From Sulfurimonas denitrificans DSM 1251 (lineage in GTDB: Bacteria > Campylobacterota > Campylobacteria > Campylobacterales > Sulfurimonadaceae): 64,000 nt of DNA. Within the stretch, counting starts at the first letter, position 1, and each line of letters opens with the position of its first letter. Below the pieces are notes generated by a model. The model did no database searches. It was not told where the DNA came from and saw only the letters and a list, made by a program, of their open reading frames with translations. Both the position numbers and the translations under genes were made by a program. Below are positions 1 to 8,508 of the stretch, in pieces. Location: NCBI RefSeq assembly GCF_000012965.1, contig NC_007575.1, positions 124,001-188,000 of the forward strand. The letters run 5' to 3'.

Positions 1-1257
1 TCTATCTAAGCTAGAGGATTGATATGCATGCGAATAGTTTGCAAAGAGAGATTTTTCTCTATCAAAGGTGTAGTTGTAACCGAGTTCTACGCCATATAGT
101 GTGTCGTCTTGATCTTCGCCACTTTTGCTCTTAAAAGAGATATCCTCATATCTAGCTCCCATCTTTATAGTACTGCTTCCTAGATAAATCTCATTTATAA
201 AGTAAAGAGCGTTAGAAATTTTTCTTAGGTCACTCTTGGTATTTACAAGATTGCCATCAAAGATATCATAACCAAGAGTAAAACTAAAGAGAGTATCAAT
301 ATAATTTAGTGATGAGTTAAGTGAATCATACTCATAATCTGTTTGAGAAATTGAGTTATAAACTGATTTCTTCTTCTCTTTTGCCCCATCAATATTTAAA
401 GAGATTTTATCACTTAAGTTGTAGCTAAAGCCTAAGTTTAGGGCGTCTGTGTCGTACTTTTGATTTGCTGCACCCCAGTTTGTACCTCCAGCTTGCTTAG
501 TATCATCATTGTACTCATCAAGCGTTAAAAAACTTCCATAAGTTATATCTGTTCTCGCAAAAGATGCACCAGCACGCAGTTCTAACGTATCTATTGGGTT
601 ATAAGATATGTTTAGTGAGGCTGTTTTTAAAGAGCTCTCGTCCTTGTCTTGAGCGCTATTTATATAACGGCTTCCATCACCTCTTTGTGCTTCGCCACTT
701 GAGGATATTGAGAATCTCTCTTCACTATGTCCTAGATAAAATGAGCCATCTGCCGTGCCTTGAGTTCCGCTATATACTGTTATCTCTTTTGCGCTATCTT
801 TTTTTGTGATGATATTTATAGCTCCAGCATTCGCACCATCGCCACCTTTTACAATTCCGCTTGATTTGATAATTTCTAATCTTTGGATTGAAGCGGGAGA
901 AATAGCCGATAGAAGCTGAGGAGTCATGTCAATATTGTTGATTTTTTTGCCGTTAATTGTAATAAGGATATTTTGGTATCCATCTCCTATCCCATAACCT
1001 CTAAAATCTAGCTTTTGCATAAAGGAGTTTCCAAAGGAAGGGGTGGCTGTAGCTGAAGACTGTTGGTTTAAAAACTCATAAATATTTTGAACATGAGCCT
1101 TTTGTATATCCTCTGCTGTATATATCTCTACTGCATCAGTTGATTTCAACTCATCTGTTGTTATGGCAGTTGAGGTGATGCTTAAAGGTTTTAGCTCAAT
1201 ACTTTGAGCAACTAAGATGCTTGAGATAAATATCGATAAAAGTATCTTTTTTTTCAT
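1..1257 (-). CDS. TonB-dependent outer-membrane receptor, 3' end cut by window edge
   Basis: The frame is open from an ATG at 1257 to the left edge (419 codons, no stop reached), so the C-terminal part of the beta barrel is missing. The N-terminus is a signal peptide (MKKKILLSIFISSILVAQS). A plug domain follows (about residues 25-140) with typical plug wording such as LDFRGYGIGDGYQNILI and an IKSSGIVKGGDGANAGAINI stretch. The rest alternates Ser/Tyr/Asn-rich strands as in a barrel. These receptors import siderophores, cobalamin or other metal complexes using TonB-ExbBD energy; the substrate cannot be read here. AGGG sits 8 bases before the ATG. A possible small gene lies 24 bases upstream on the same strand. 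Confidence 0.88.
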   Translation of the reverse strand, partial: MKKKILLSIFISSILVAQSIELKPLSITSTAITTDELKSTDAVEIYTAEDIQKAHVQNIYEFLNQQSSATATPSFGNSFMQKLDFRGYGIGDGYQNILITINGKKINNIDMTPQLLSAISPASIQRLEIIKSSGIVKGGDGANAGAINIITKKDSAKEITVYSGTQGTADGSFYLGHSEERFSISSSGEAQRGDGSRYINSAQDKDESSLKTASLNISYNPIDTLELRAGASFARTDITYGSFLTLDEYNDDTKQAGGTNWGAANQKYDTDALNLGFSYNLSDKISLNIDGAKEKKKSVYNSISQTDYEYDSLNSSLNYIDTLFSFTLGYDIFDGNLVNTKSDLRKISNALYFINEIYLGSSTIKMGARYEDISFKSKSGEDQDDTLYGVELGYNYTFDREKSLFANYSHAYQSSSLDR

Positions 1258-1281
1258 AATGATTTTCCCTAAATTAGTTTG

Positions 1282-1623
1282 TTAGTCTGTTTTGTTAGTA
1301 GTTAGGGGCGGAGGAGAGAGATTGTTATTTAAATTTTCAAAGTAGTTTGAGATTAGTTTTTGAAATTTGCACAGAAGAAGAGTTTTTCTTGTGCGACAAA
1401 AGTAGTAACAGTTACAATGGCAAGGTTTTGAAGATAGTTCTAAGGGCAGTGCGGCGGCGAGATCATCATCTTCTATCTCTACTTCTTGCTCATCACCATT
1501 AAAGTTTGACATGTGAAAACTCTCTACACAAGATGCTCTAGCATGAAGAGTCACTTGATTTGTCGTTGCAGTAATTGCTCTTAGAGTAAAATAGTTTTTG
1601 CCAAAGCCCTTAGGAAGTCTCAC
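1282..1623 (-). CDS. Possible small Cys-rich protein upstream of TonB receptor, unrecognised
   Basis: A 113-codon frame begins with GTG at 1623 behind a GAGG five bases upstream. It ends 24 bases before the receptor start, so the two could be co-transcribed. I recognise no family. The middle is acidic (VEIEDDDLAA); a compact cluster CHCNCYYFC with two further Cys and several basic residues follows, and the tail is Asn/Pro/Thr-rich. There is no signal peptide. The Cys/His cluster could bind a metal, which would suit a gene beside a metal-complex receptor, but this is speculation. It may equally be a chance open frame in a leader region. Confidence 0.3.
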   Translation of the reverse strand: MRLPKGFGKNYFTLRAITATTNQVTLHARASCVESFHMSNFNGDEQEVEIEDDDLAAALPLELSSKPCHCNCYYFCRTRKTLLLCKFQKLISNYFENLNNNLSPPPLTTNKTD

Positions 1624-1969
1624 AAACGCCTCATCTGTTTTTTTTTGAAATTATAGCACTATAAATTTATGCTACATGTAAAGATGCAAAAAGTAGCAAA
1701 AATTTATTTAAAGGGCTTAATGTCCGCCCTTATGTAGTGTGGCAACCCACCAAAATCTTATAATAAGAGCCTTTCGGATGTAATTGTACTAGATATTGCT
1801 GATAGAAGAAAGTGTTTAGCTATTTTGAGTTCCTTGTGTAATTATCTTTTTCTATATGCATCGTACATAGTTATTGCTTAAAATACATAAGTTTTACATC
1901 AAATTATATATTTTTACTTGGCTTTATATTTTTTATAATATAAAATAGATATTTTAGAAGGAAAAAAAT
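1624..1969. other. Intergenic region of 346 bases between receptor unit and RM module
   Basis: No convincing gene is seen. It holds the divergent upstream regions of the minus-strand receptor unit and the plus-strand RM module. A short hairpin (AAGGGC at 1711-1716 pairing with GCCCTT at 1726-1731) and a minus-strand TATAAT-like box at 1655-1650 are visible. I looked for a cobalamin riboswitch B12 box before the receptor and did not recognise one. Confidence 0.5.
1934..1939 (+). promoter_or_regulatory. Candidate -10 box of RM module
   Basis: TATAAT lies 31 bases before the ATG of the small HTH gene, within a very AT-rich stretch. No good -35 box is seen at 16-18 bases upstream, so this is weak. 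If the HTH protein is a controller, an operator should overlap this region; I see no clear palindromic C-box. Confidence 0.3.
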
Positions 1970-2179
1970 ATGGAATTTGAAAAGTTTTTAGAGCGCTTAA
2001 AAGAAGCTGGATTGTCTAAAGATGATTTTACAGAGCTTACAGGCTTATCTGGCAACACTTTAATTGGATGGGCCACAGAGAGACAAGGTAAAAAAACGCA
2101 ACCTTGGGTAAAGAGTTGGCTAGATTTATATATAAATAATAGAGAGAAAGATATTATTATCAAAGCATTAAGGAATTAG
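1970..2179 (+). CDS. Small helix-turn-helix protein leading an RM operon
   Basis: The gene encodes 69 residues behind a good AAGGA ribosome site. The central part (about residues 14-40: LSKDDFTELTGLSGNTLIGW) reads as a helix-turn-helix of the XRE/Cro kind, with an A/S-x-L-T-G-L turn followed by an Asn-Thr-Trp recognition helix. It ends two bases before the methyltransferase start. By position and size it could be a controller (C) protein that times expression of the RM genes, but it is not a textbook C protein and could be a repressor of another kind. Base composition matches the AT-rich module rather than the housekeeping genes. Confidence 0.65.
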   Translation: MEFEKFLERLKEAGLSKDDFTELTGLSGNTLIGWATERQGKKTQPWVKSWLDLYINNREKDIIIKALRN

Positions 2180-2181
2180 TT

Positions 2182-3369
2182 ATGAGAAATATAAAAGTTG
2201 CTTCTTTTTTTTCTGGTTGTGGGGGACTAGATATAGGTTTTGAGGGTGATTTTGAAACCAATTCTACATCAATAAGAAATAAATCTTGGATACAAAACAC
2301 TAATGAGAAAAAATGTAAAGTTAAAAAAACAACATTTGAAACAGTCTTTGCATGTGATATAAAGAAGTCAGCAAAAATTGCATGGGAATCTTATTTTAAA
2401 AAAGAGAATGTTTTTCATCTTGAAAGTATCGTTGATTTAATAAAAAAAGCACATAACAATGAGTTTATTTTTCCGCATGCTGACATCGTTACAGGCGGAT
2501 TTCCATGTCAAGACTTTAGCATCGCTGGAAAAAGAAATGGATTTAACTCCCATAAAACACACTCTAACACTTATGTTACGGATGAACCTTCCATTGAATC
2601 AAGAGGTATGCTTTACTATTGGTTGAGAGAAGCGATCTCAATTATAAAGCCAAAGATATTTATAGCTGAGAATGTAAAAGGCTTAGTTACAATGGGTGAT
2701 ATAAAAAATATTATCGCTGATGATTTTAGAAATATTAACGGCGGGTACATAGTTTTGGAACCTAGAGTATTAAATGCTGCTGATTATGGAGTTCCACAAA
2801 GTAGAGAAAGAGTTTTTTTTATTGGAATAAGGAGAGATTTAATTAATGATTTAACAATAAACATGTTAATCAATAATGAGTTAAGTCTATATCCGCCACA
2901 AACGCATGATTACAAAAATGATTTTGTTAGCACATCAGACATTTTGTCCGATTTGCCAGAACCAGAAGATAGCTCAGATATTTCACACCAAAAATATTCA
3001 AAGGCTAAATGGTACGGCAAACACTGTCAAGGGCAAACAGAAATAAATCCTGCAGGATTATCGCCAACAATAAGAGCTGAACACCACGGAAATATTGAAT
3101 ACAGAAGACTATCCAAAGAACATGGCGGAAAAATTATCAATGAATTTGATTTACTAGAGAGAAGATTAAGCGTAAGAGAGTGTGCGAGATTACAAACATT
3201 CCCAGATAATTATAATTTCGTTTCAGACAAAATAAGTGCCTCAGAAGCGTATAAATTAATAGGAAACGCAGTCCCGCCGCTACTCGGTTATCATATCGCA
3301 CAACACATACAATCCATTTGGGATATATTATTTTTAAATAAGAGTAAAACAGAAAAAAAGGTAGCATAA
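2182..3369 (+). CDS. DNA (cytosine-5-)-methyltransferase of a type II-like RM system
   Basis: A 395-residue protein with the ordered motifs of the C5-MTase family: SAM-binding motif I (FFSGCGGLDIGF, near residue 9), catalytic motif IV (GGFPCQDFS, Cys near 109), motif VI (ENVKG, near 162), motif VIII (QSRERVFFIG, near 206) and motif X (GNAVPP, near 362). The stretch from about 270 to 320 before motif IX would be the target-recognition region; I cannot predict the site. Around residues 30-50 is a lysine-rich insertion. The start is two bases after the HTH stop, and the stop overlaps the next start by one base (ATAATGG context), so the three genes form one operon. Confidence 0.93.
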   Translation: MRNIKVASFFSGCGGLDIGFEGDFETNSTSIRNKSWIQNTNEKKCKVKKTTFETVFACDIKKSAKIAWESYFKKENVFHLESIVDLIKKAHNNEFIFPHADIVTGGFPCQDFSIAGKRNGFNSHKTHSNTYVTDEPSIESRGMLYYWLREAISIIKPKIFIAENVKGLVTMGDIKNIIADDFRNINGGYIVLEPRVLNAADYGVPQSRERVFFIGIRRDLINDLTINMLINNELSLYPPQTHDYKNDFVSTSDILSDLPEPEDSSDISHQKYSKAKWYGKHCQGQTEINPAGLSPTIRAEHHGNIEYRRLSKEHGGKIINEFDLLERRLSVRECARLQTFPDNYNFVSDKISASEAYKLIGNAVPPLLGYHIAQHIQSIWDILFLNKSKTEKKVA

Positions 3370-4406
3370 TGGCTAGAGACCAAACAATATTTTCAGAGAT
3401 TTGTATTGCACTATCAATCATTGATGCAAGAGATACAGATTTCTCATTTATTGAAAATGTGACTAAAAAGGACGAAGAAATTTATTTAAAAGAGTTAGAA
3501 AAAAGAAGCCTATTAAAGAACGGTGCACTATCTATTGAGGCATTAAAACAATCGGGATTAATCATAAGGAACTATCTTGTTGGTTGTGGTTTTACTCCAA
3601 AAAAAATTATTTGGACAGGAAAAGATAATATCGCTGGTGTTGTATCAGTTGCTAAAGACCTTGAGATTTTAAATTTTAGAATTTCAGTAAAAGAAAATGC
3701 GGATGTTTTTATAAATGGTTCACCTTTAACAGTTTTTGAGGATTTACCAAAAGGATTATTTGGACAAAAGAAACGAGGAGAAGATTGGTTTATTAAAACA
3801 GCAAAAGATGAGATTGAAAGATATTATGCTTTATGCAGAAAGCATTTATCAGTTCATGATGATTTTTCAGCGATTGATAAGTTTTATGGGAATAGAGACA
3901 AAGCATATAAAAAAGAATTTAGCAAAAAAGTAGCGTTATTGCATAGTGAAAAAAATAACGAGATATTAGAATCTTATCAAATTATGTGTAATAAAGTAAG
4001 TCAAATATCTTCTGAAATATTTAACCAAAATCTTTTGAAATTTAAAACTGCGTACACCTCTTCTGTTTCATTGCAACCAATCTTTCATTATTTTTTCAAA
4101 ATAAATGGAATCAAATATATTATTGCTGGAACTGAAAAGAACAAACCATTTGCCAGTCTCTTAGAAAACAGCACAAGCTGGACGAAACAATACTCATTTT
4201 TAGACATTATCGCAAGTCCAAAGGAAGCAGGTCAGCCTGAGGTTCTGTTGCGTTTTATATTCAAAGACAAAAAAACAAATGAACAATTTGAAATTCCATT
4301 AAAAATAGAAATACGATGGTCACATGGTAAGTTTTGTGGAAATCCTGAAGCTAAAGTATATAAACAGTGGTCATACATGGAGCTTCCTTGGAGCGAGAAT
4401 TTATAA
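3369..4406 (+). CDS. Probable type II restriction endonuclease, family not recognised
   Basis: A 345-residue protein starting in the stop of the methyltransferase gene. I do not recognise the family by sequence. The assignment rests on context (HTH, C5-MTase, then this gene) and size. Candidate nuclease elements are an acidic stretch followed by FRISVKENADVF (about residues 102-113), which resembles the S-x-K or E-x-K half of PD-(D/E)XK sites, and a C-terminal LKIEIRWSHGKF segment. Both are weak hints. The final residues are W-rich (QWSYMELPWSENL). The gene is AT-rich like its partners. It could instead be an accessory protein of the system. Confidence 0.55.
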   Translation: MARDQTIFSEICIALSIIDARDTDFSFIENVTKKDEEIYLKELEKRSLLKNGALSIEALKQSGLIIRNYLVGCGFTPKKIIWTGKDNIAGVVSVAKDLEILNFRISVKENADVFINGSPLTVFEDLPKGLFGQKKRGEDWFIKTAKDEIERYYALCRKHLSVHDDFSAIDKFYGNRDKAYKKEFSKKVALLHSEKNNEILESYQIMCNKVSQISSEIFNQNLLKFKTAYTSSVSLQPIFHYFFKINGIKYIIAGTEKNKPFASLLENSTSWTKQYSFLDIIASPKEAGQPEVLLRFIFKDKKTNEQFEIPLKIEIRWSHGKFCGNPEAKVYKQWSYMELPWSENL

Positions 4407-4577
4407 ATTCGAACAAAGAACCCTCAGAACTAAAAATCTCATACGACCACGAAACAGATATTATCACGCTCGAAGCTTATGATGAGGGCTTTTTCCGCTG
4501 GAAAAAGATATTGCACTCAGGAAATCTTAGAAGTCGCTGTAGAGAAGCTCTTTGATGATATGGATTGCCCTATATAA
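4407..4577 (+). pseudogene. Frameshifted C-terminal remnant of an unidentified gene
   Basis: After the stop of the putative endonuclease, one frame reads NSNKEPSELKISYDHETDI then TLEAYDEGFF. The protein-like reading then jumps frame at a run of T (near 4490-4500) and continues as AGKRYCTQEILEVAVEKLF then DDMDCPI and a TAA ending at 4577. No single frame carries both halves with a good start. The codon use looks like real protein in both halves. It is probably the tail of a host gene broken when the RM module arrived, or a gene with one sequencing error. I do not recognise the protein. Confidence 0.5.
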
Positions 4578-4613
4578 GACCGCTAATATCTATATATGTG
4601 ATAAAATTCATCT

Positions 4614-5939
4614 ATGAAACTATCACATTTAAAGCAGATTCTTGAGTATCTGCAAAAATTTACAAAAATTTCCTCAATTTACAGAGTTAGTGACACTATC
4701 ATAAAGGTTTCTTTTGATAGAGATGATGAGCTCTACTTTGAGATGGCGCGCTCAAACTCCAAGATATTTAAGTGTCTCTCTTATGCTCGCTCAAAAGTCT
4801 ATAATGCACCATTTGACGTGCTCTTAGCAAAGCGATTTAATCGTGCAAATATACTACATGTAGAGCTTTTTGGTGGCGATAAAATTGTTCGCCTTAAAAC
4901 CTCAGTTGCCTCCGCATACAAAGAGGAGATTACCTATTTACAGTTTGAATTTACTGGAAAATATACAAATGTTATTATCTTAGATGAGAGTGAAATAGTT
5001 TTAGAAGCCCTGCGGCATGTTGACCTTTTTTCATCATTTAGAGAGGTGCGAGTCGGGCAAAAGCTACTTGATATTCCAGCTGCCCCATTTGAGGCAAAAG
5101 AGTATATTCTTGATGATGTTGAGTCGTTCTTATATGATGAGTATGAGCAAGAGCAGAGAGAAAAACTTGCCTCTTTAAAAAAACAGAAAATCTCTCTTTT
5201 AAGTAAAAAACTAAAAAAGTTAGAAAAACTATACACTACGCTAGATGATGAAGATGAGTTAGAAGCAGAGGCGCAAAAATATAACCACTTTGGCAATCTT
5301 CTTTTGTCCAATATGCATACTATTCGCCCATACCAAAGAGTAGTTGAGCTTGATGATTATAATGGAGTAAAACAGAGGGTTGAGCTTCACAAAGAGTTTT
5401 CAACTCCTGCTATGATGGCAAATTCACTTTTTGCAAGAAGTAAAAAAGCAAAGCAGAGAGCTTCACATCTACACATAGAGAGAGCTTCACTTATCTCAAA
5501 GATTGAGCATATAAAGTTATTTATTCACACTGTAACAGAAGCTAAAGATATGGCAAAGATTCAGCTGCTTTTTCCAAAAATATTACAGAGTAAAAAGATA
5601 AAAACAGATGATTCGATAGAGACTTTTTGGATAGAGGGATATAAAGTAACTCTTGGAAAAAATGAAAAAGGAAACATAACGCTTCTTCAAAACGCACGTG
5701 CAAAAGATATCTGGATTCACTTAAAAGAGCGTCCATCAGCACATGTAATCATCACAACAGATAAACAAAATGTTCCTATGTCTGTTATAGAAGGGGCTGC
5801 AAGATTGTGTGTCGATTTTACTATGTTTGAAAAAGACCGTTATTTGGTCGATTATACCCCAAGAAGAGAAGTAACAATCCAAAGTGGTGCCAATGTACTT
5901 TATAATAAGTACAAAACTATAGAGATAGACACTAGATAA
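4614..5939 (+). CDS. NFACT/RqcH-like (FbpA family) ribosome quality-control protein
   Basis: A 441-residue protein with the NFACT layout: an NFACT-N-like domain (about 1-160), two charged coiled-coil stretches (about 170-215 and 265-300) and a C-terminal NFACT-R/DUF814 domain with the diagnostic DIWIHLKERPSAHVII motif near residue 365. Family members bind peptidyl-tRNA on obstructed 60S or 50S subunits and, in bacteria, direct C-terminal alanine tailing. This one is shorter than Bacillus RqcH, as is usual in Campylobacterota. No strong ribosome site is visible before the ATG. Older annotation would call it a fibronectin-binding protein. Confidence 0.85.
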   Translation: MKLSHLKQILEYLQKFTKISSIYRVSDTIIKVSFDRDDELYFEMARSNSKIFKCLSYARSKVYNAPFDVLLAKRFNRANILHVELFGGDKIVRLKTSVASAYKEEITYLQFEFTGKYTNVIILDESEIVLEALRHVDLFSSFREVRVGQKLLDIPAAPFEAKEYILDDVESFLYDEYEQEQREKLASLKKQKISLLSKKLKKLEKLYTTLDDEDELEAEAQKYNHFGNLLLSNMHTIRPYQRVVELDDYNGVKQRVELHKEFSTPAMMANSLFARSKKAKQRASHLHIERASLISKIEHIKLFIHTVTEAKDMAKIQLLFPKILQSKKIKTDDSIETFWIEGYKVTLGKNEKGNITLLQNARAKDIWIHLKERPSAHVIITTDKQNVPMSVIEGAARLCVDFTMFEKDRYLVDYTPRREVTIQSGANVLYNKYKTIEIDTR

Positions 5940-5999
5940 AAGGTGCAAAATGGATGAAGGGTTTCTTTCATTTTATAAAGTAAAATTAAGGAGTATGTT

Positions 6000-6308
6000 A
6001 TGGCAGTAGGTTTGGTCGCAAACACAATTTATGTAAATCAGCAGACAGCTAGTGCAACATCGTTGCAAAATGCACATAACAATCGTGTTGAATTTCAAAA
6101 TATGGCAGCACTAGCCGCACTTCAAGAGAAAGAAGAAGAGGTGGCTCAGATTCGTCCAACAGAGGAGACGCATTCAATTGATGCAGAACGTGAGCATCAA
6201 AAAAATGAAGCAGACCAAGAGAGTGCTAGAAATAAAAAAGGCAAAAAAAAGCCTCAAGAGGAAGAAGAACCCACAGAACCTCTTCATATACTCGATATTA
6301 AAGTGTGA
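6000..6308 (+). CDS. Small hydrophilic protein, unknown
   Basis: A 102-residue protein behind AAGGAG six bases before the ATG. The first half (VGLVANTIYVNQQTASATS) is uncharged and mildly hydrophobic; the second half is extremely charged, with Glu runs and a KKGKKK patch, and it closes with LHILDIKV. The layout of a short ordered head and a charged linker ending in a small hydrophobic tag suggests a scaffold or partner-binding peptide. No family is recognised. It lies alone between rqcH and cdsA, with its own upstream gap of 60 bases. Confidence 0.7.
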   Translation: MAVGLVANTIYVNQQTASATSLQNAHNNRVEFQNMAALAALQEKEEEVAQIRPTEETHSIDAEREHQKNEADQESARNKKGKKKPQEEEEPTEPLHILDIKV

Positions 6309-6345
6309 TAGGTTATAATTATCTCATTTTAAAAAGGGGTTTTAT

Positions 6346-7101
6346 ATGAGTATATTTTCAGCTTCCAATGAGAGAGTCAAGACGGGATTGGTTCTTGTTG
6401 CTGGCGTGCTTCTCATAGGTGTAATAGATAATTTTTTCCTTATGTGGGCTTTTTTGGGTGTTGTATATATGTTGGCATTTAAAGAGGCTCTCGCTCTTTT
6501 TGATATAAAAAAGAGTGATTTGCTCTATTATGCCGCTGGACTCTGGTTAGTTGCAGCAATCTACCCATACAGTGATGACCTTTTTGTTTTAGCTGGTGTT
6601 GCTTATGCGAGTGCAGTTGCTTTTAACAAAAACCTTTCTTGGAAGAACTTCTTTCCATTTATGTACCCTACTGCTGGAATGCTCTTTGTTCTCTCAATGT
6701 ATCAAGAGTATGGTGTTTTAGCGCTTCTTTGGCTCTTGGTTGTTGTTGCACTTACTGATGTGGGAGCATACGCTGTTGGTAAAAGCATAGGAAAGACTCC
6801 ATTTAGCGCTACTTCTCCAAAAAAGACGATGGAGGGTGTTGTTGGAGGCATAATAGTTGCAACAATCGGCGGTATGTTTGTAGGTCTTGGTATCGTTGAT
6901 TTGGGTATCTCATTTATCATCTCGTTTATGGTCTCTGTTAGTTCAATCTTTGGTGATTTATATGAGAGCTCGCTAAAGAGAGCTGCTGGAGTAAAAGATA
7001 GTGGAGATATTTTACCAGGGCATGGCGGAATTTTAGACAGAATAGATGGTTATCTCTTTGGCGCAGTCGTTATGCTGATCTTACTCAGAGGCTTGGTTTA
7101 A
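6346..7101 (+). CDS. cdsA: Phosphatidate cytidylyltransferase
   Basis: CdsA makes CDP-diacylglycerol from phosphatidate and CTP at the inner membrane, the entry to phospholipid synthesis. The 251-residue protein has about seven hydrophobic segments and the C-terminal family signature: SSIFGDLYESSLKRAAGVKD followed by SGDILPGHGGILDRIDG (about residues 196-235). An AAAAGGGG ribosome site lies before the ATG. The gene runs directly into dxr, four bases away, an arrangement common in this phylum and across bacteria (lipid plus isoprenoid genes). Confidence 0.95.
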   Translation: MSIFSASNERVKTGLVLVAGVLLIGVIDNFFLMWAFLGVVYMLAFKEALALFDIKKSDLLYYAAGLWLVAAIYPYSDDLFVLAGVAYASAVAFNKNLSWKNFFPFMYPTAGMLFVLSMYQEYGVLALLWLLVVVALTDVGAYAVGKSIGKTPFSATSPKKTMEGVVGGIIVATIGGMFVGLGIVDLGISFIISFMVSVSSIFGDLYESSLKRAAGVKDSGDILPGHGGILDRIDGYLFGAVVMLILLRGLV

Positions 7102-7104
7102 CTT

Positions 7105-8166
7105 TTGATACTTTTAGGTTCGACAGGCTCTATAGGGGTAAATACACTTGAGATTGCTAAAAAATTCTCTATACATGTAGAGGCATTAGTAGCTGGAAAC
7201 AACATAGCTCTCTTAAATAAGCAGATAAAAGAGCACAATCCAAAAGTAGTTGTTATCGCCGATAAAGCAGATATTTCAAAAGTAAATCATAGTAACGTTC
7301 TTTACGGACAAGAGGCTGTTTTAAAAGTCATAGAAGACTCTTCAAGTGAGTTGGTTGTAAATGCTCTTGTTGGTTTTTTAGGGCTTCGTCCAACACTCAA
7401 AGCTCTTACATGTAATAAAAGAGTAGCTCTTGCAAATAAAGAGTCACTTGTCGCATGTGGGGCATTTATAGAGACTTCAAAGATTCAGCCAATAGATAGC
7501 GAACATTTCGGACTTTGGTATCTGATGCAAAACAGACCTGTAGAAAAGATGATTATCACTGCCAGCGGTGGTGCATTTCGTGACTGGAACATAGCAAAAC
7601 TCCAAAATGCTACTTTAGCAGACACACAAAAACATCCAAACTGGTCGATGGGGCAAAAGATAACTATTGACAGTGCGACAATGGTAAATAAGATGTTTGA
7701 ACTCTTAGAGGCTAGATGGCTCTTTGGTGAGGGCAAATATGACGCCCTCATCGAGACGAAATCACTCATACATGCACTTATAGACTTTAAAGACGGCTCG
7801 ACTACCGCTCACTTCGCAAATGCCAGTATGCAACTCCCCATAGCTTTTGCACTAAACACTAAGATGGATGAAAATATCCTCCCACATGTAGATTTGCTAA
7901 AAGTAGGCTCTTTGGAGTTTCGAGAGATTACATGTGAGAGATATCCAGTCTGGGAGATAAAAGACGAGCTTTTAAAAAATCCTGCAAGAGGTGTAGTTGT
8001 AAATGCGGCGAATGAAGCTGCAATAAAGAAGTTCATAGCTCGCAAAATAGGCTTCATGGACATAGCAAAAACTATCATAAAAGCTTATGAGAAGTTTGAT
8101 ATTTCGCCAAAAAATGTAGATGATGTTTTTGCTCTTGATGAAGAGGTAAGAAACTTTATAAAATGA
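7105..8166 (+). CDS. dxr: 1-deoxy-D-xylulose 5-phosphate reductoisomerase
   Basis: Dxr performs the second step of the MEP isoprenoid pathway using NADPH. Visible family marks are the N-terminal nucleotide-binding GSTGSIG, the ANKESLVACG segment (about residue 111), DSEHFGLW with substrate/metal-binding residues (about 131) and KMFELLEARWLF (about 195). The only start after the cdsA stop is TTG at 7105, with no room upstream, so translation is probably coupled to cdsA. Length 353 fits the shorter family members. Its stop overlaps the ATG of the methyltransferase remnant as ATGA. Confidence 0.96.
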   Translation: MILLGSTGSIGVNTLEIAKKFSIHVEALVAGNNIALLNKQIKEHNPKVVVIADKADISKVNHSNVLYGQEAVLKVIEDSSSELVVNALVGFLGLRPTLKALTCNKRVALANKESLVACGAFIETSKIQPIDSEHFGLWYLMQNRPVEKMIITASGGAFRDWNIAKLQNATLADTQKHPNWSMGQKITIDSATMVNKMFELLEARWLFGEGKYDALIETKSLIHALIDFKDGSTTAHFANASMQLPIAFALNTKMDENILPHVDLLKVGSLEFREITCERYPVWEIKDELLKNPARGVVVNAANEAAIKKFIARKIGFMDIAKTIIKAYEKFDISPKNVDDVFALDEEVRNFIK

Positions 8167-8310
8167 ACTACATCGGCTCAAAGTACAAACTCTCTGTCTT
8201 TTTAGAAGATGAGATAAGAGCCGCGGTTGAGGGCTCTTTGAGTAATAAACTCTTTTGCGATATGTTCGCTGGAATTGCGGTAGTGGGGTGCGAATTTAAA
8301 CAATATGTAA
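8163..8310. repeat. Left copy of imperfect direct repeat flanking AccI-like RM pair
   Basis: Ungapped match to 11212-11359, offset 3049 bases, about 82 percent identical by my hand alignment. The repeat consists of the start of the D12 methyltransferase gene. Both copies are in the same orientation and enclose the RM genes. Confidence 0.85.
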
Positions 8311-8357
8311 AAATAGCTGTGGACGGATATAAGGTTTTTTTGGAAATAGATGTTTAG
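8163..8357 (+). pseudogene. Truncated, decayed 5' copy of the adenine methyltransferase gene
   Basis: The 64-codon frame starts in the dxr stop (ATGA). It matches the N-terminus of the intact methyltransferase at 11212: [11 protein letters not shown], then LEDEIRAAV and FCDMFAG. Over the first 148 bases the two align without gaps with about 27 mismatches, roughly 82 percent. The SAM motif has decayed (FAGIAVVG here versus FAGTGVVG). Similarity fades near 8330 and the frame ends at 8357. The most economical reading is that this is the original position of the gene after dxr, separated from the intact copy by the RM pair at 8509-11210. A functional protein is very unlikely. Confidence 0.85.
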
Positions 8358-8508
8358 ATATAGAGCGATTTGACAATAGACTTCTGTATAACCTAAAAAT
8401 TAGATTCAAAATCAAGTTTAGAAAGACGAGGGATTATAGAAAATAGATAAAAATAAATTTACAAAAGCTTTAAGAATAGCTAAAATAAGAATTAAAAAGG
8501 AAAAGGTT

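Noticed and set aside
1258-1969. Cobalamin riboswitch before the TonB-dependent receptor
   Set aside because: I searched the minus strand for a B12 box and surrounding stems and found only a short six-pair hairpin, which does not fit the class.
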